From Gemmataceae bacterium (GTDB lineage Bacteria > Planctomycetota > Planctomycetia > Gemmatales > Gemmataceae): a stretch of DNA of 7,646 nucleotides. This document shows positions 1-6,270 of this stretch, piece after piece. Under the pieces are notes generated by a model, which was not told the origin of the DNA, did not search any database, and worked only from the letters and a program-made list of their open reading frames with translations. Position numbers and translations under genes: made by a program. The stretch spans positions 1 to 7,646 of the forward strand of contig JADLBT010000455.1 in the NCBI GenBank assembly GCA_020847555.1. The letters are read 5' to 3'. Within the stretch, counting starts at the first letter, position 1. Each line of letters starts with the position of its first letter.

Positions 1-10
1 GAGGCGACCC

Positions 11-1477
11 ATGCGCTTGCTTGCTCTGACCATCGTCCCCGGCCTGCTTCTCCTTCTCCCCGGCCGCGCCCAGGCCCAGAAGGAAGCCCTTGACGCCGCC
101 ATCAGCGCCCACTCCGAGGAGGCGTGGGAGATGGCCCAGAAGATCTGGGACTGGGCCGAGCCCGGCTACCAGGAGAAACGCTCGGCGGCGCTCCTCGCCG
201 ACGCGCTGGAGAAGGCCGGGTTCAAGGTCGAGCGCGGCGTCGCGAAGATCCCGACCGCGTTCACTGCCACCCTCGGCTCGGGCAGGCCGGTTATCGGCAT
301 CATGGGCGAGTACGACGCCCTCCCCGGCCTGAACCAGGAGGCGGTGCCGTACCGCCAGCCGCGCCCCGGCAACGGCTACGGCCACGGCTGCGGCCACCAC
401 CTGTTCGGCGTCGCGTCGCTGTCGGCCGCGCTGGCGCTCGGCGCGCAGATCAAGGCGGGGAAGATCAAGGGGACGCTGCGCTACTACGGGTGCCCGGCGG
501 AGGAGGGCGGCAGCGCCCGCGTCTTCATGGTGCGGGCCGGGCTGTTCAAGGATTGCGACGTCGCCCTGCACTGGCACCCCGGCAGTCGCAACGCCGCCCA
601 CGCCCGATCGAACCTGGCGCGCATCGCCGTCAAGTTCCGATTCCACGGTAAGAGTGCCCACGCGGCCGGCGCCCCCGACCGAGGCCGGTCGGCCCTCGAC
701 GCGGTCGAACTGACCAACCACGCCGCCCAGTTGCTGCGCGAGCACGTCCCCGAAACCACGCGCATTCACCACGTCATCACCGATGGCGGCGGTGCCCCCA
801 ACGTCGTCCCCGACTTCGCCGAGGTGTTCTACTACGTCCGCCACCCCGAGGCCGACGTCGCCCGCAAGGTGTACGAGCGGTTGCTCAGGTGTGCCCAGGC
901 CGGCGCCCTCGCGACCGAGACGAAGCTGGAGGTGATCTACCTGGGCGGCACCGTCCAGTTGGTCCCAAACGCGGTCCTTGCCGACCTGGCCCGCGATCAC
1001 CTGCGCCGGCTCAACGACCTGAAGTATGACACCGAGGAACGGAAGTTCGCGCTGCGCCTTCAGGAAACGCTCGCCGACCGGCCGCCGCTGGAGAGCATCG
1101 GTACGGTGGACGAGTCAAGCGGCACCCCCGGGAAGGGCTCGACCGACGTCAGTGACGTGTCGTGGGTGGTGCCGACCGGCGGGTTCGCGACGGCGTGCTG
1201 GGTGCCGGGCACGCCGGGGCACTCATGGCAGGCGACGGCCGCTGGCGGGATGAGTATCGGCCGCAAGGGGATGCAGCTGGCAGCCCGAGTGCTGGCGGCG
1301 ACCGCGTGGGATCTCTATCACAACCCCAGGTTGATCGCCGCCGCCCGCGTCGAGTACCGGCGGCGGCTGGCCGAGCGGACCTATCAGCCCCTCTTGCTGT
1401 CCGGCCAGGAGCCACCCCTGGACTATCGGAACCCACCGCGGCGGACAACTCCGCCCGGCGCGAAAGCCACGCCCTGA
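11..1477 (+). CDS. Secreted M20-family amidohydrolase/peptidase, AbgB-like
   Basis: Probable zinc- or manganese-dependent hydrolase that cleaves an amide bond in an N-acyl or N-aroyl amino acid or short peptide; the substrate cannot be read from the sequence. Residues 1-22 look like a Sec signal peptide (Arg at 2, Leu-rich core, AQA at 20-22), so the mature enzyme should act in the periplasm. M20D/AbgB landmarks follow in order: GEYDALPG from residue 99, GHGCGHH at 124-130 (C127 and H129 as likely metal ligands), PAEEGG at 162-167 (E164 catalytic base, E165 ligand), LHWHP with H187, the SAHAAG dimerisation-domain start near 217, and PGHSW with H404. The length of 488 aa matches AbgB (about 480) plus a signal peptide. 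The start at 11 has GAGG at 1-4, six bases upstream. It lies 63 bp before egtB on the same strand. Domain and metal-site calls are firm by motif; p-aminobenzoyl-glutamate as substrate is only a family possibility. Confidence 0.88.
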   Translation: MRLLALTIVPGLLLLLPGRAQAQKEALDAAISAHSEEAWEMAQKIWDWAEPGYQEKRSAALLADALEKAGFKVERGVAKIPTAFTATLGSGRPVIGIMGEYDALPGLNQEAVPYRQPRPGNGYGHGCGHHLFGVASLSAALALGAQIKAGKIKGTLRYYGCPAEEGGSARVFMVRAGLFKDCDVALHWHPGSRNAAHARSNLARIAVKFRFHGKSAHAAGAPDRGRSALDAVELTNHAAQLLREHVPETTRIHHVITDGGGAPNVVPDFAEVFYYVRHPEADVARKVYERLLRCAQAGALATETKLEVIYLGGTVQLVPNAVLADLARDHLRRLNDLKYDTEERKFALRLQETLADRPPLESIGTVDESSGTPGKGSTDVSDVSWVVPTGGFATACWVPGTPGHSWQATAAGGMSIGRKGMQLAARVLAATAWDLYHNPRLIAAARVEYRRRLAERTYQPLLLSGQEPPLDYRNPPRRTTPPGAKATP

Positions 1478-1529
1478 CGGCCCGGCGTGGGCCGCACTGC
1501 TTCCTGTTCACGGTCCGATTGCGGCGGTT

Positions 1530-1533
1530 GGAG
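1530..1533 (+). promoter_or_regulatory. Ribosome binding site deciding the egtB start
   Basis: GGAG lies seven bases before the ATG at 1541. The frame is open back to a GTG at 1487, but that start has no comparable purine-rich site, and the extra 18 residues do not resemble the EgtB N-terminus. EgtB homologues begin near the LLEQYRAVR segment, which supports 1541. Confidence 0.6.
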
Positions 1534-1540
1534 CCTGCGC

Positions 1541-2797
1541 ATGAGCCCCCGGGAACTTGCCACAACCGGACAGTCCGCGCTGCTGGAGCAGTACCGCGCC
1601 GTGCGCCGCCAGACGGAGCGGCTGTGCGCGCCGCTCGCCGTGGACGACTACCAAATTCAGAGCGGACCCGAGACGAGTCCTCCCAAGTGGCACCTGGCGC
1701 ACACCACCTGGTTCTTCGAGGCGTTCCTGCTGCGCGCGTTCGTGGCCGACCACCGCCCCTTCCACCCGCGCTACGACTACCTGTTCAACTCCTACTACGA
1801 GAGCGTCGGCGCCTTTCATCCGAAGGCCGCGCGGGCCGTCCTGTCCCGGCCGACCGTCGAGGACGTTTACCGCTACCGCAGCCACGTCGATGATGGGGTG
1901 GGCGAGCTGATCGAGACCGCGGCGGAGGGGCGGTGGCCCGAGATCGCCTTCCGGGTGACGCTCGGTATCAACCACGAGCAGCAGCACCAGGAACTGCTGC
2001 TCATGGACGTCAAGCACAACTTCGCCGCCAACCCACTGCGACCCGCCTACCACAACCCGCCGCCCGGGGCCGCCGCGCGAGCGGGACCGCTGGAGTGGCT
2101 GGACGGGCCGGACGGCGGGTTCGAGGTCGGCCACACCGGGCCGGCGTTCGCTTACGACAACGAGTCCCCTCGTCACGCAACGCTGCTGCGCTCGCACCGC
2201 CTCGCGTCGCGGCCCGTCACGAACGGCGAGTACCTGGAGTTCGTCGAGGCCGGCGGGTACGACGAGCCCGCCCACTGGCTTGCCGACGGCTGGCACGCAC
2301 GCCAGCAGCGCGGCTGGAAGGCGCCGCTGTACTGGGAGAAAGACGGAGAGACGTGGTGGCAGATGACGCTGGGGGGGCTGCGCCGGCTGGTCGAGGTCGA
2401 GCCGGTCTGCCACGTCAGCTTTTACGAGGCCGATGCGTTCGCACGCTGGGCGGGCAAGCGTCTCCCCACCGAGGACGAGTGGGAGGTGGCGGCGCGCGGG
2501 CGGACCGTGGCAGGAAACTTCCTGGAGTCGGGACTCCTTCAGCCGGCCGCGGGCCGCGGGCAATGGTTCGGCGACGTCTGGGAGTGGACCCGGTCGCCCT
2601 ACGCCCCCTACCCGGGATTTCGGCCGCTGGCGGGCTCGCTCGGCGAGTACAACGGCAAGTTCATGTGCAACCAGATGGTCCTGCGCGGCGGGTGCTGCCT
2701 CACCCCGCAGTCGCACATTCGCCCGACCTATCGCAACTTCTTCTACCCACACGACCGCTGGCCGGTCACCGGCATCCGCCTGGCCGCCGACGCCTGA
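1541..2797 (+). CDS. egtB: Ergothioneine biosynthesis protein EgtB (iron-dependent sulfoxide synthase)
   Basis: Cytoplasmic non-haem iron enzyme that uses O2 to join hercynine (trimethylhistidine) to the sulfur of cysteine or gamma-glutamylcysteine, the central C-S bond step of ergothioneine synthesis. The 418-aa protein has the usual two parts. An N-terminal DinB_2-like bundle carries the iron site: WHLAH at 50-54 (H54 the likely ligand) and HEQQHQE at 145-151, the HX3HXE motif with H145 and H149. A C-terminal FGE-sulfatase/C-lectin-like domain runs from about 190 to the end and includes RLPTEDEWE, FGDVWEW, GEYNGKFMCNQ and a VLRGG segment near 380-384. No signal peptide is present. FNSYYE places a Tyr-Tyr pair at 85-86, a feature I recall from the cysteine-using EgtB of Chloracidobacterium, so cysteine may be the sulfur donor here (inference). 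An RGGCC sequence (C385, C386) replaces the more usual RGGSC. No egtD methyltransferase or egtE lyase is in the window. It probably shares a transcript with the M20 gene upstream. Confidence 0.9.
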   Translation: MSPRELATTGQSALLEQYRAVRRQTERLCAPLAVDDYQIQSGPETSPPKWHLAHTTWFFEAFLLRAFVADHRPFHPRYDYLFNSYYESVGAFHPKAARAVLSRPTVEDVYRYRSHVDDGVGELIETAAEGRWPEIAFRVTLGINHEQQHQELLLMDVKHNFAANPLRPAYHNPPPGAAARAGPLEWLDGPDGGFEVGHTGPAFAYDNESPRHATLLRSHRLASRPVTNGEYLEFVEAGGYDEPAHWLADGWHARQQRGWKAPLYWEKDGETWWQMTLGGLRRLVEVEPVCHVSFYEADAFARWAGKRLPTEDEWEVAARGRTVAGNFLESGLLQPAAGRGQWFGDVWEWTRSPYAPYPGFRPLAGSLGEYNGKFMCNQMVLRGGCCLTPQSHIRPTYRNFFYPHDRWPVTGIRLAADA

Positions 2798-2816
2798 TCC
2801 GGTTAAGGGAACCGCA

Positions 2817-2878
2817 TCCGAGCCCGAAGCGTCAGCGAGAGACGAGGTAAAGACCTTCGCTGACGCTTCGGGCTCGGA
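2817..2878. repeat. REP-like palindromic repeat; possible bidirectional terminator
   Basis: Two 22-base arms, 2817-2838 and 2857-2878, are exact reverse complements, separated by an 18-base A/G-rich loop. The core of the left arm reads GAGCCCGAAGCGTCAGCGA. It starts 19 bases after the egtB stop and ends 40 bases before the stop of the convergent gene at 2919-3287. There is no T-tract on either side, so it is not a classical intrinsic terminator, although a stem this strong could stop or stabilise both converging transcripts. From memory, near-identical CCCGAAGCG(T/C)(C/A)AGCGA palindromes are scattered through planctomycete genomes, which makes a dispersed REP-type element more likely than a gene-specific signal. 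The inverted repeat is seen directly; its dispersal is recalled and was not searched. Confidence 0.8.
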
Positions 2879-2918
2879 CGGCGCGTGGTCGCTGTCCGGG
2901 ATCCCCCTGCACGATGTC

Positions 2919-3287
2919 TTAATTGCGGTAGTAGTACACCGGCGGAGGGGGGTTACACGGCACGCTTTCGCGGTAGTAGATGATCGGCGGCCGGCGGAAC
3001 GGGTCCGGCGGCCGGCGGTAGCCAAACTTCTCGGCCCGGTCGAGCCGGTCGAGGTAGTCCATCATGTTCAGATAGCCCGGGTTGCCGTTGAGGTACAGCA
3101 CCGCGCCGGGCCGGTAGTTGTAGCGGTGCATCAGACCCTCTCCGTCCCAGGGCACGCGCGGGCCGACACGCAGACCGCGTTCGATCTCGTCGCTGGAGAA
3201 GACCTGGGCCTGCCCGGTGCCGGGCGTGCAGATCCACAGGGAGAGCGCGGCCGCGCCGGCGGCGAGCGCGAAGCTTATCTTCCGCAT
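2919..3287 (-). CDS. Small secreted Tyr/Pro/Arg-rich protein, function unknown
   Basis: 122-aa protein that I cannot assign to a named family. Residues 1-27 form a good Sec signal peptide: Arg-Lys at 2-3, an Ala/Leu-rich core, and a GQA cleavage site at 25-27. Cys20 sits at the end of the core, but the Trp-Ile before it does not fit a lipobox, so it is probably not a lipoprotein. The mature part of about 95 residues has no clear hydrophobic segment. It is rich in Tyr, Pro, Arg and Asn, with NYRPGAVLYLNGNPGYLN in the middle, a charged LDRLDRAEK stretch, and a tail with PPPPVYYY before the final Arg-Asn. One Cys remains in the mature chain. The ribosome binding site is weak (GAG about 7-9 bases upstream). 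The gene is convergent with egtB and divergent from the DUF1501 gene, so it is probably a single transcription unit. Coding is supported by the signal peptide, the sensible composition and the clean intergenic limits. Confidence 0.7.
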   Translation of the reverse strand: MRKISFALAAGAAALSLWICTPGTGQAQVFSSDEIERGLRVGPRVPWDGEGLMHRYNYRPGAVLYLNGNPGYLNMMDYLDRLDRAEKFGYRRPPDPFRRPPIIYYRESVPCNPPPPVYYYRN

Positions 3288-3349
3288 GGGAGTCTCGTCA
3301 AGAAGCGGATCGGTCGAGAAGTGAGTCCGTTCGCCATGAGTGGCACCCT

Positions 3350-3355
3350 ATTATG
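3350..3355 (-). promoter_or_regulatory. Candidate -10 box for the small secreted protein gene
   Basis: On the minus strand this reads CATAAT, five of six matches to the sigma70 consensus, in an otherwise GC-rich region and 62 bases before the start codon at 3287. No convincing -35 box lies 16-18 bases upstream (GCGCCG at the 17-base position), so the call rests on the -10 alone. Confidence 0.25.
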
Positions 3356-3440
3356 CCTCACGCCCACGGTCGCGGCGCCGTGGTCCGAAATCAGCCGTCG
3401 GTCTTGCGCGGCCGCACGACCGACAAACCTGGAAAACCCG

Positions 3441-3469
3441 TTGCGAGCGATCTCGACCGCAGGTAGCAT
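3441..3469 (+). promoter_or_regulatory. Candidate sigma70-like promoter for the DUF1501 gene
   Basis: TTGCGA at 3441-3446 and TAGCAT at 3464-3469 are separated by exactly 17 bases, each matching four of six consensus positions. Transcription would start near 3476 and leave a leader of about 50 bases before the ATG at 3527. This is a pattern match only; planctomycete promoters are poorly known. Confidence 0.3.
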
Positions 3470-3484
3470 GCATGGCGGTCCGCG

Positions 3485-3507
3485 AACACGAGTCGCGGGT
3501 TCGTGTT
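3485..3507 (+). promoter_or_regulatory. Leader hairpin just upstream of the DUF1501 ribosome binding site
   Basis: AACACGA at 3485-3491 pairs with TCGTGTT at 3501-3507 around a nine-base loop, and a G-T pair can extend the stem by one. The hairpin ends seven bases before the unusually G-rich Shine-Dalgarno AGGGGGG at 3514-3520. It could stabilise the 5' end of the message, bind a regulator as DNA, or be chance; seven base pairs is not decisive. Confidence 0.3.
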
Positions 3508-3526
3508 TTCCAAAGGGGGGTAACCA

Positions 3527-4810
3527 ATGCTCACCATCTGGGGAGCGAAGCAGCGCTTCTGCGACGGTATCAGCCGCCGCAACTTTCTCAAGATCGGCGC
3601 CTTCGGGGCCGGCCTGACGCTGGCCGACATGCTCCGCGCGCGGGCCGGCGCCAGCGGCGCTCCGACCCGGTCGTCGAGCAACAAGGCCGCGATCATGATC
3701 TACCTGCCGGGCGGCCCGTCGCACATGGACATGTACGACCTCAAGCCAAACGCACCGACCGAGTACCGCGGCGAGTTCCGGCCGATCCAGACGAACGTGC
3801 CGGGCGTACAGATCTGCGAGCACTTCCCGCAGCAGGCCCGCATGTGGGACAAACTGGCGTGCGTCCGGTCCATCGTCTCGGTCGATGAGCACAGCGACTC
3901 GCTCGTCATGACCGGGTTCAGCGAGAACCAGAACCGCGTCGCCCATCGGCCGTCGTTCGGCTCGGTGATGTCGCGCCTGCGCGGCAACGCCAACGCCGAC
4001 GTGCCGCCGTTCGTCAGCTTGCGCGGCATGTCGATCGGGTGCGAGCCCGGCTACCTCGGCGTCGCCCACCGGGCGTTCACGCCGAACGGCCCCGGCCTGG
4101 ACAACCTGCGCCTGGCCGGCGGCCTGACCGCCGACCGGGTGGACGACCGCCGCGCCCTGCTCACCTCGTTCGACAACCTGCGTCGCGACATCGACGCCTC
4201 CGGATCGATGGTCGGTATGGACGCCTTCGCGACCCGTGCGTTCGACATGATCGCGTCCGGAACGGTGCGCCGCGCCCTGGACACGAGCCGCGAGGAGCCG
4301 CGCGTGCGCGACCGCTACCGCGGCGTCGAGCAGTTCCTGGTCGCGCGGCGCCTCGTCGAGGCGGGCGTCGGGTGCGTCACCCTCGCCATCGGCGGCTGGG
4401 ACACCCACGGCCAGAACTTCCAGACGCTGCGCCGGCAGCTGCCGCAGGTGGATCGCGGCGTCGCCGCGCTGGTCCAGGATCTGTGCGACCGCGGCATGGA
4501 CCAGGACGTGGTGACGGTGATGTGGGGCGAGTTCGGCCGCACGCCGCGCATCAACGGCGGAGCCGGCCGCGACCACTGGGCGCCGGTCATGTCCGCCCTG
4601 ATCGCCGGCGGCGGGATGCGCATGGGTCAGGCGGTCGGCTCCTCCAGCGCCCGCGGCGAGACTCCGCGCGACCGCCGCTGCACGGTGCCGCAGGTGCTCA
4701 GCACGATCTACCGCGCGATGGGCATCGACCCGGCCCAGACGTTCCCGAACAACAGCGGCCGGCCGATGTACATCCTCGAGGACCGCGCACCGCTCACCGA
4801 GTTGCTGTAA
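3527..4810 (+). CDS. DUF1501 family protein with Tat signal motif
   Basis: 427-aa member of DUF1501, an alkaline phosphatase/sulfatase-clan family greatly expanded in planctomycetes; its biochemical role is not established. The N-terminus carries the twin-arginine motif SRRNFLK at 16-22, then a short hydrophobic stretch (about 23-35) and an Ala-rich region, so folded export through Tat is expected. Family landmarks are in order and intact: YLPGGPSHMDMYD at 59-71 (H66 and D68 in the putative metal site), a CEHFP segment near 99, VDEHS, GGWDTHGQN at 289-297, MWGEFGRTP at 332-340, GRDHW ending at 351, and a C-terminal NNSGRP segment. The start at 3527 has a very strong G-rich ribosome binding site at 3514-3520. 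DUF1501 genes often follow a DUF1549/DUF1553 (PSD1) gene; here the upstream neighbour is a divergent, unrelated gene, so this is a stand-alone copy. A hairpin follows the stop codon. Confidence 0.93.
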   Translation: MLTIWGAKQRFCDGISRRNFLKIGAFGAGLTLADMLRARAGASGAPTRSSSNKAAIMIYLPGGPSHMDMYDLKPNAPTEYRGEFRPIQTNVPGVQICEHFPQQARMWDKLACVRSIVSVDEHSDSLVMTGFSENQNRVAHRPSFGSVMSRLRGNANADVPPFVSLRGMSIGCEPGYLGVAHRAFTPNGPGLDNLRLAGGLTADRVDDRRALLTSFDNLRRDIDASGSMVGMDAFATRAFDMIASGTVRRALDTSREEPRVRDRYRGVEQFLVARRLVEAGVGCVTLAIGGWDTHGQNFQTLRRQLPQVDRGVAALVQDLCDRGMDQDVVTVMWGEFGRTPRINGGAGRDHWAPVMSALIAGGGMRMGQAVGSSSARGETPRDRRCTVPQVLSTIYRAMGIDPAQTFPNNSGRPMYILEDRAPLTELL

Positions 4811-4832
4811 CCCGCTCACCCCGCGCGAGACG

Positions 4833-4869
4833 GCGACGGACCCGGCCCTTCGCCGGGTCCGTCGCGTTT
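4833..4869. terminator. GC-rich hairpin at convergent junction, probable terminator
   Basis: GCGACGGACCCGGC at 4833-4846 pairs perfectly with 4852-4865 around a CCTTC loop, giving a 14-bp stem. It begins 22 bases after the DUF1501 stop and is followed by a short GTTT, so the U-run is weak. The opposing gene ends at 4893, 27 bases beyond the stem, so the same hairpin could serve both converging transcripts. Confidence 0.7.
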
Positions 4870-4892
4870 GGCACCTGCGGGAAGACCTCGGG

Positions 4893-5993
4893 TCAGTGCG
4901 CCCCTGGCGACTGTTCGTATTTCAGGTTGAGGTAGATGGAGACGTTGGCGACTGTGAGGTAGGCGAGCAGCGGTGTCAGGGCGAGCGCGGCGAGGGTCGC
5001 AAGGGTCGCGTGAACCACCGGGTTCGCCAGTTCCGCCGGCGCAGCGGAGCCGACCGCCAGCGCCACCGGGAAGATGAGCGGGAAGCTGACCACCGCCCCC
5101 AGACCCACCGCCAGCGCCTCGTAGACGAATGTCCGCCCCGGGTGCTGCCGCACCAGCCCGGCCCACAGCCCGAGAGCCCGGAACGGCGAACACTCCTCGA
5201 CAATGATGGTCGGGGCCAGGAGCAGGCTCAGACCCAGGACCGGCCAGAACACCACTTCCACGACCAACCGCACCGCCGCCACCGCGCCAACCAGGGCGTC
5301 TGGCTGTCCCTGGCCGCGCAGGATGCCTTCCAGCGTCCCCAGGCCGACAGACGCCCCCACGAACAGGCCGACGACGACGAATTCGGCCACCGCCAGACGG
5401 AACGCATTGCGCCCCAGCCCGACCGCCGCCTCGCCCGGGACGGCGGGCCGCAGGCGCGAAAGTTCGATGAAGGTGCTCTGGGTGACCAGGCACGCGCCGA
5501 CTGCCTGCGCCACGAGCAGCGCCAGCCCGGCAGCGAGCCACGGCAGGGGCCACCACACGTCCTGCCCCGGTCGAAGCAGGTTCGCGACGGTCAGCAGTCC
5601 CGCCCCCACGAGCCCAACACACAGGACCGTCAGCAGCTTGCCCCGGACCAGGGTGCTGTCGAGCGCCTTGAGCAGTTCCTCCACACACCCGGGAACGCCG
5701 ACGGTTTGCAGGCCCAGGCCGTTGCCGTGTCCGGGGCCGCGTGTCGGTGCGTTGACGCCGGACGAAGAGGAGCGGCGGGAGGCGGGCGCGACGCGGGGGC
5801 GGGAAGGGATCAGGTCGGCGAACTCGTCGCACGCCTCGAGCAGCACCCACGGGTCGCGCGACGAGCGCCGCACCCGACAGTCCGCGGACAGCCGGCCGGC
5901 CTCCAGGTGATGACGCACCGCCGCCGTACTTCCGGCGCGCAGAATGCGGCCGTCCGGGAGCCGGATGTACCAGGCGTCGAGATGGTCTGTCAT
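4893..5993 (-). CDS. GYF_2-like domain fused to a multi-pass membrane domain, function unknown
   Basis: 366-aa protein of unknown function with two parts. Residues 1-60 resemble the bacterial GYF_2 (DUF4339) domain: a WYIR start at 8-11, a GR turn, a helix ending LEAGRLSADCRVRR at 30-43, and W49. This domain is usually read as a small peptide-binding module facing the cytoplasm. A Ser/Arg/Pro/Gly-rich linker spans about 62-100. The rest is strongly hydrophobic with about six membrane segments, near 119-139, 146-170, 195-220, 235-262, 283-310 and 320-350. Between the fourth and fifth segments, IIVEE plus SPFRALGLWAGLVRQ recalls the VEG-SPxxAL-SW-L loop of DUF4013/GDPD-membrane-type proteins. 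The chain ends in a YLNLKYE-type segment. The frame is open far upstream to 6479, but the ATG at 5993 is chosen because the GYF-like fold starts there and upstream codons read as unstructured Arg/Pro-rich sequence. The ribosome binding site is weak. The gene is divergent from the GT87 gene and probably monocistronic. Confidence 0.82.
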   Translation of the reverse strand: MTDHLDAWYIRLPDGRILRAGSTAAVRHHLEAGRLSADCRVRRSSRDPWVLLEACDEFADLIPSRPRVAPASRRSSSSGVNAPTRGPGHGNGLGLQTVGVPGCVEELLKALDSTLVRGKLLTVLCVGLVGAGLLTVANLLRPGQDVWWPLPWLAAGLALLVAQAVGACLVTQSTFIELSRLRPAVPGEAAVGLGRNAFRLAVAEFVVVGLFVGASVGLGTLEGILRGQGQPDALVGAVAAVRLVVEVVFWPVLGLSLLLAPTIIVEECSPFRALGLWAGLVRQHPGRTFVYEALAVGLGAVVSFPLIFPVALAVGSAAPAELANPVVHATLATLAALALTPLLAYLTVANVSIYLNLKYEQSPGAH

Positions 5994-6191
5994 GGAGATT
6001 GTGTCCGGGGTCGCGCGGGAGCGTTCGGCCCCCCACCGGGTCACCTCCACGTTACGCGGCCGGCCCGTCCTGCGCCAAGGGCCAACCGTCGCCCCGGCGA
6101 CACCGGGATGCTGATCGAGTGGGGTAATGACGGCGAGTGGGAAAGGGGGGCCGGGCAGGCGAGTGCGGACCGCCGTTGCCGGCGAGTCGCC

Positions 6192-6220
6192 TTGCCCGCG
6201 TTCCGGCGCGCTGCTAAATT
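6192..6220 (+). promoter_or_regulatory. Candidate sigma70-like promoter for the GT87 gene
   Basis: TTGCCC at 6192-6197 and TAAATT at 6215-6220 are 17 bases apart, each with four of six consensus matches. The AT-rich hexamer stands out in the 277-bp divergent region 5994-6270, where I see no other clear element. Transcription would start near 6227, about 44 bases before the ATG at 6271. Confidence 0.35.
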
Positions 6221-6255
6221 CGGCCCGCCCCAGCAGCGACGGCAAGTCCGTCCCA

Positions 6256-6262
6256 GGGAGGA
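6256..6262 (+). promoter_or_regulatory. Ribosome binding site deciding the GT87 start
   Basis: GGGAGGA lies eight bases before the ATG at 6271 and is close to an ideal Shine-Dalgarno. The same frame is open back to an ATG at 6127, but those 48 extra residues are Gly/Arg/Ser/Pro-rich with no family resemblance and would contain the candidate promoter. The start is therefore placed at 6271. Confidence 0.7.
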
Positions 6263-6270
6263 AACCCGAC

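Noticed and set aside
1162..1893. 243-codon plus-strand frame bridging the M20 and egtB genes
   Set aside because: It overlaps two confident genes in another frame and its translation is Arg/Ala/Pro-rich; it is not a hidden egtB partner.
2800..2814. Five-base inverted repeat CGGTT/AACCG just after the egtB stop
   Set aside because: It is too short to distinguish from chance and is next to the much stronger 22-bp palindrome.
1508..3025. 505-codon open frame on the minus strand opposite egtB
   Set aside because: It is antisense to a gene with clear catalytic motifs, its translation is Arg/Ala/Val/Pro-rich with no recognisable domain, and long open antisense frames are expected at this GC content.
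3275..4819. 514-codon open frame on the minus strand opposite the DUF1501 gene
   Set aside because: It has low-complexity Arg/Ala/Val/His composition, covers a well-supported family member and overlaps the start of the gene at 2919-3287; it is a GC-driven shadow.
6127..6270. Upstream ATG for the GT87 gene
   Set aside because: The added 48 residues look non-coding, and a near-ideal ribosome binding site lies just before 6271.
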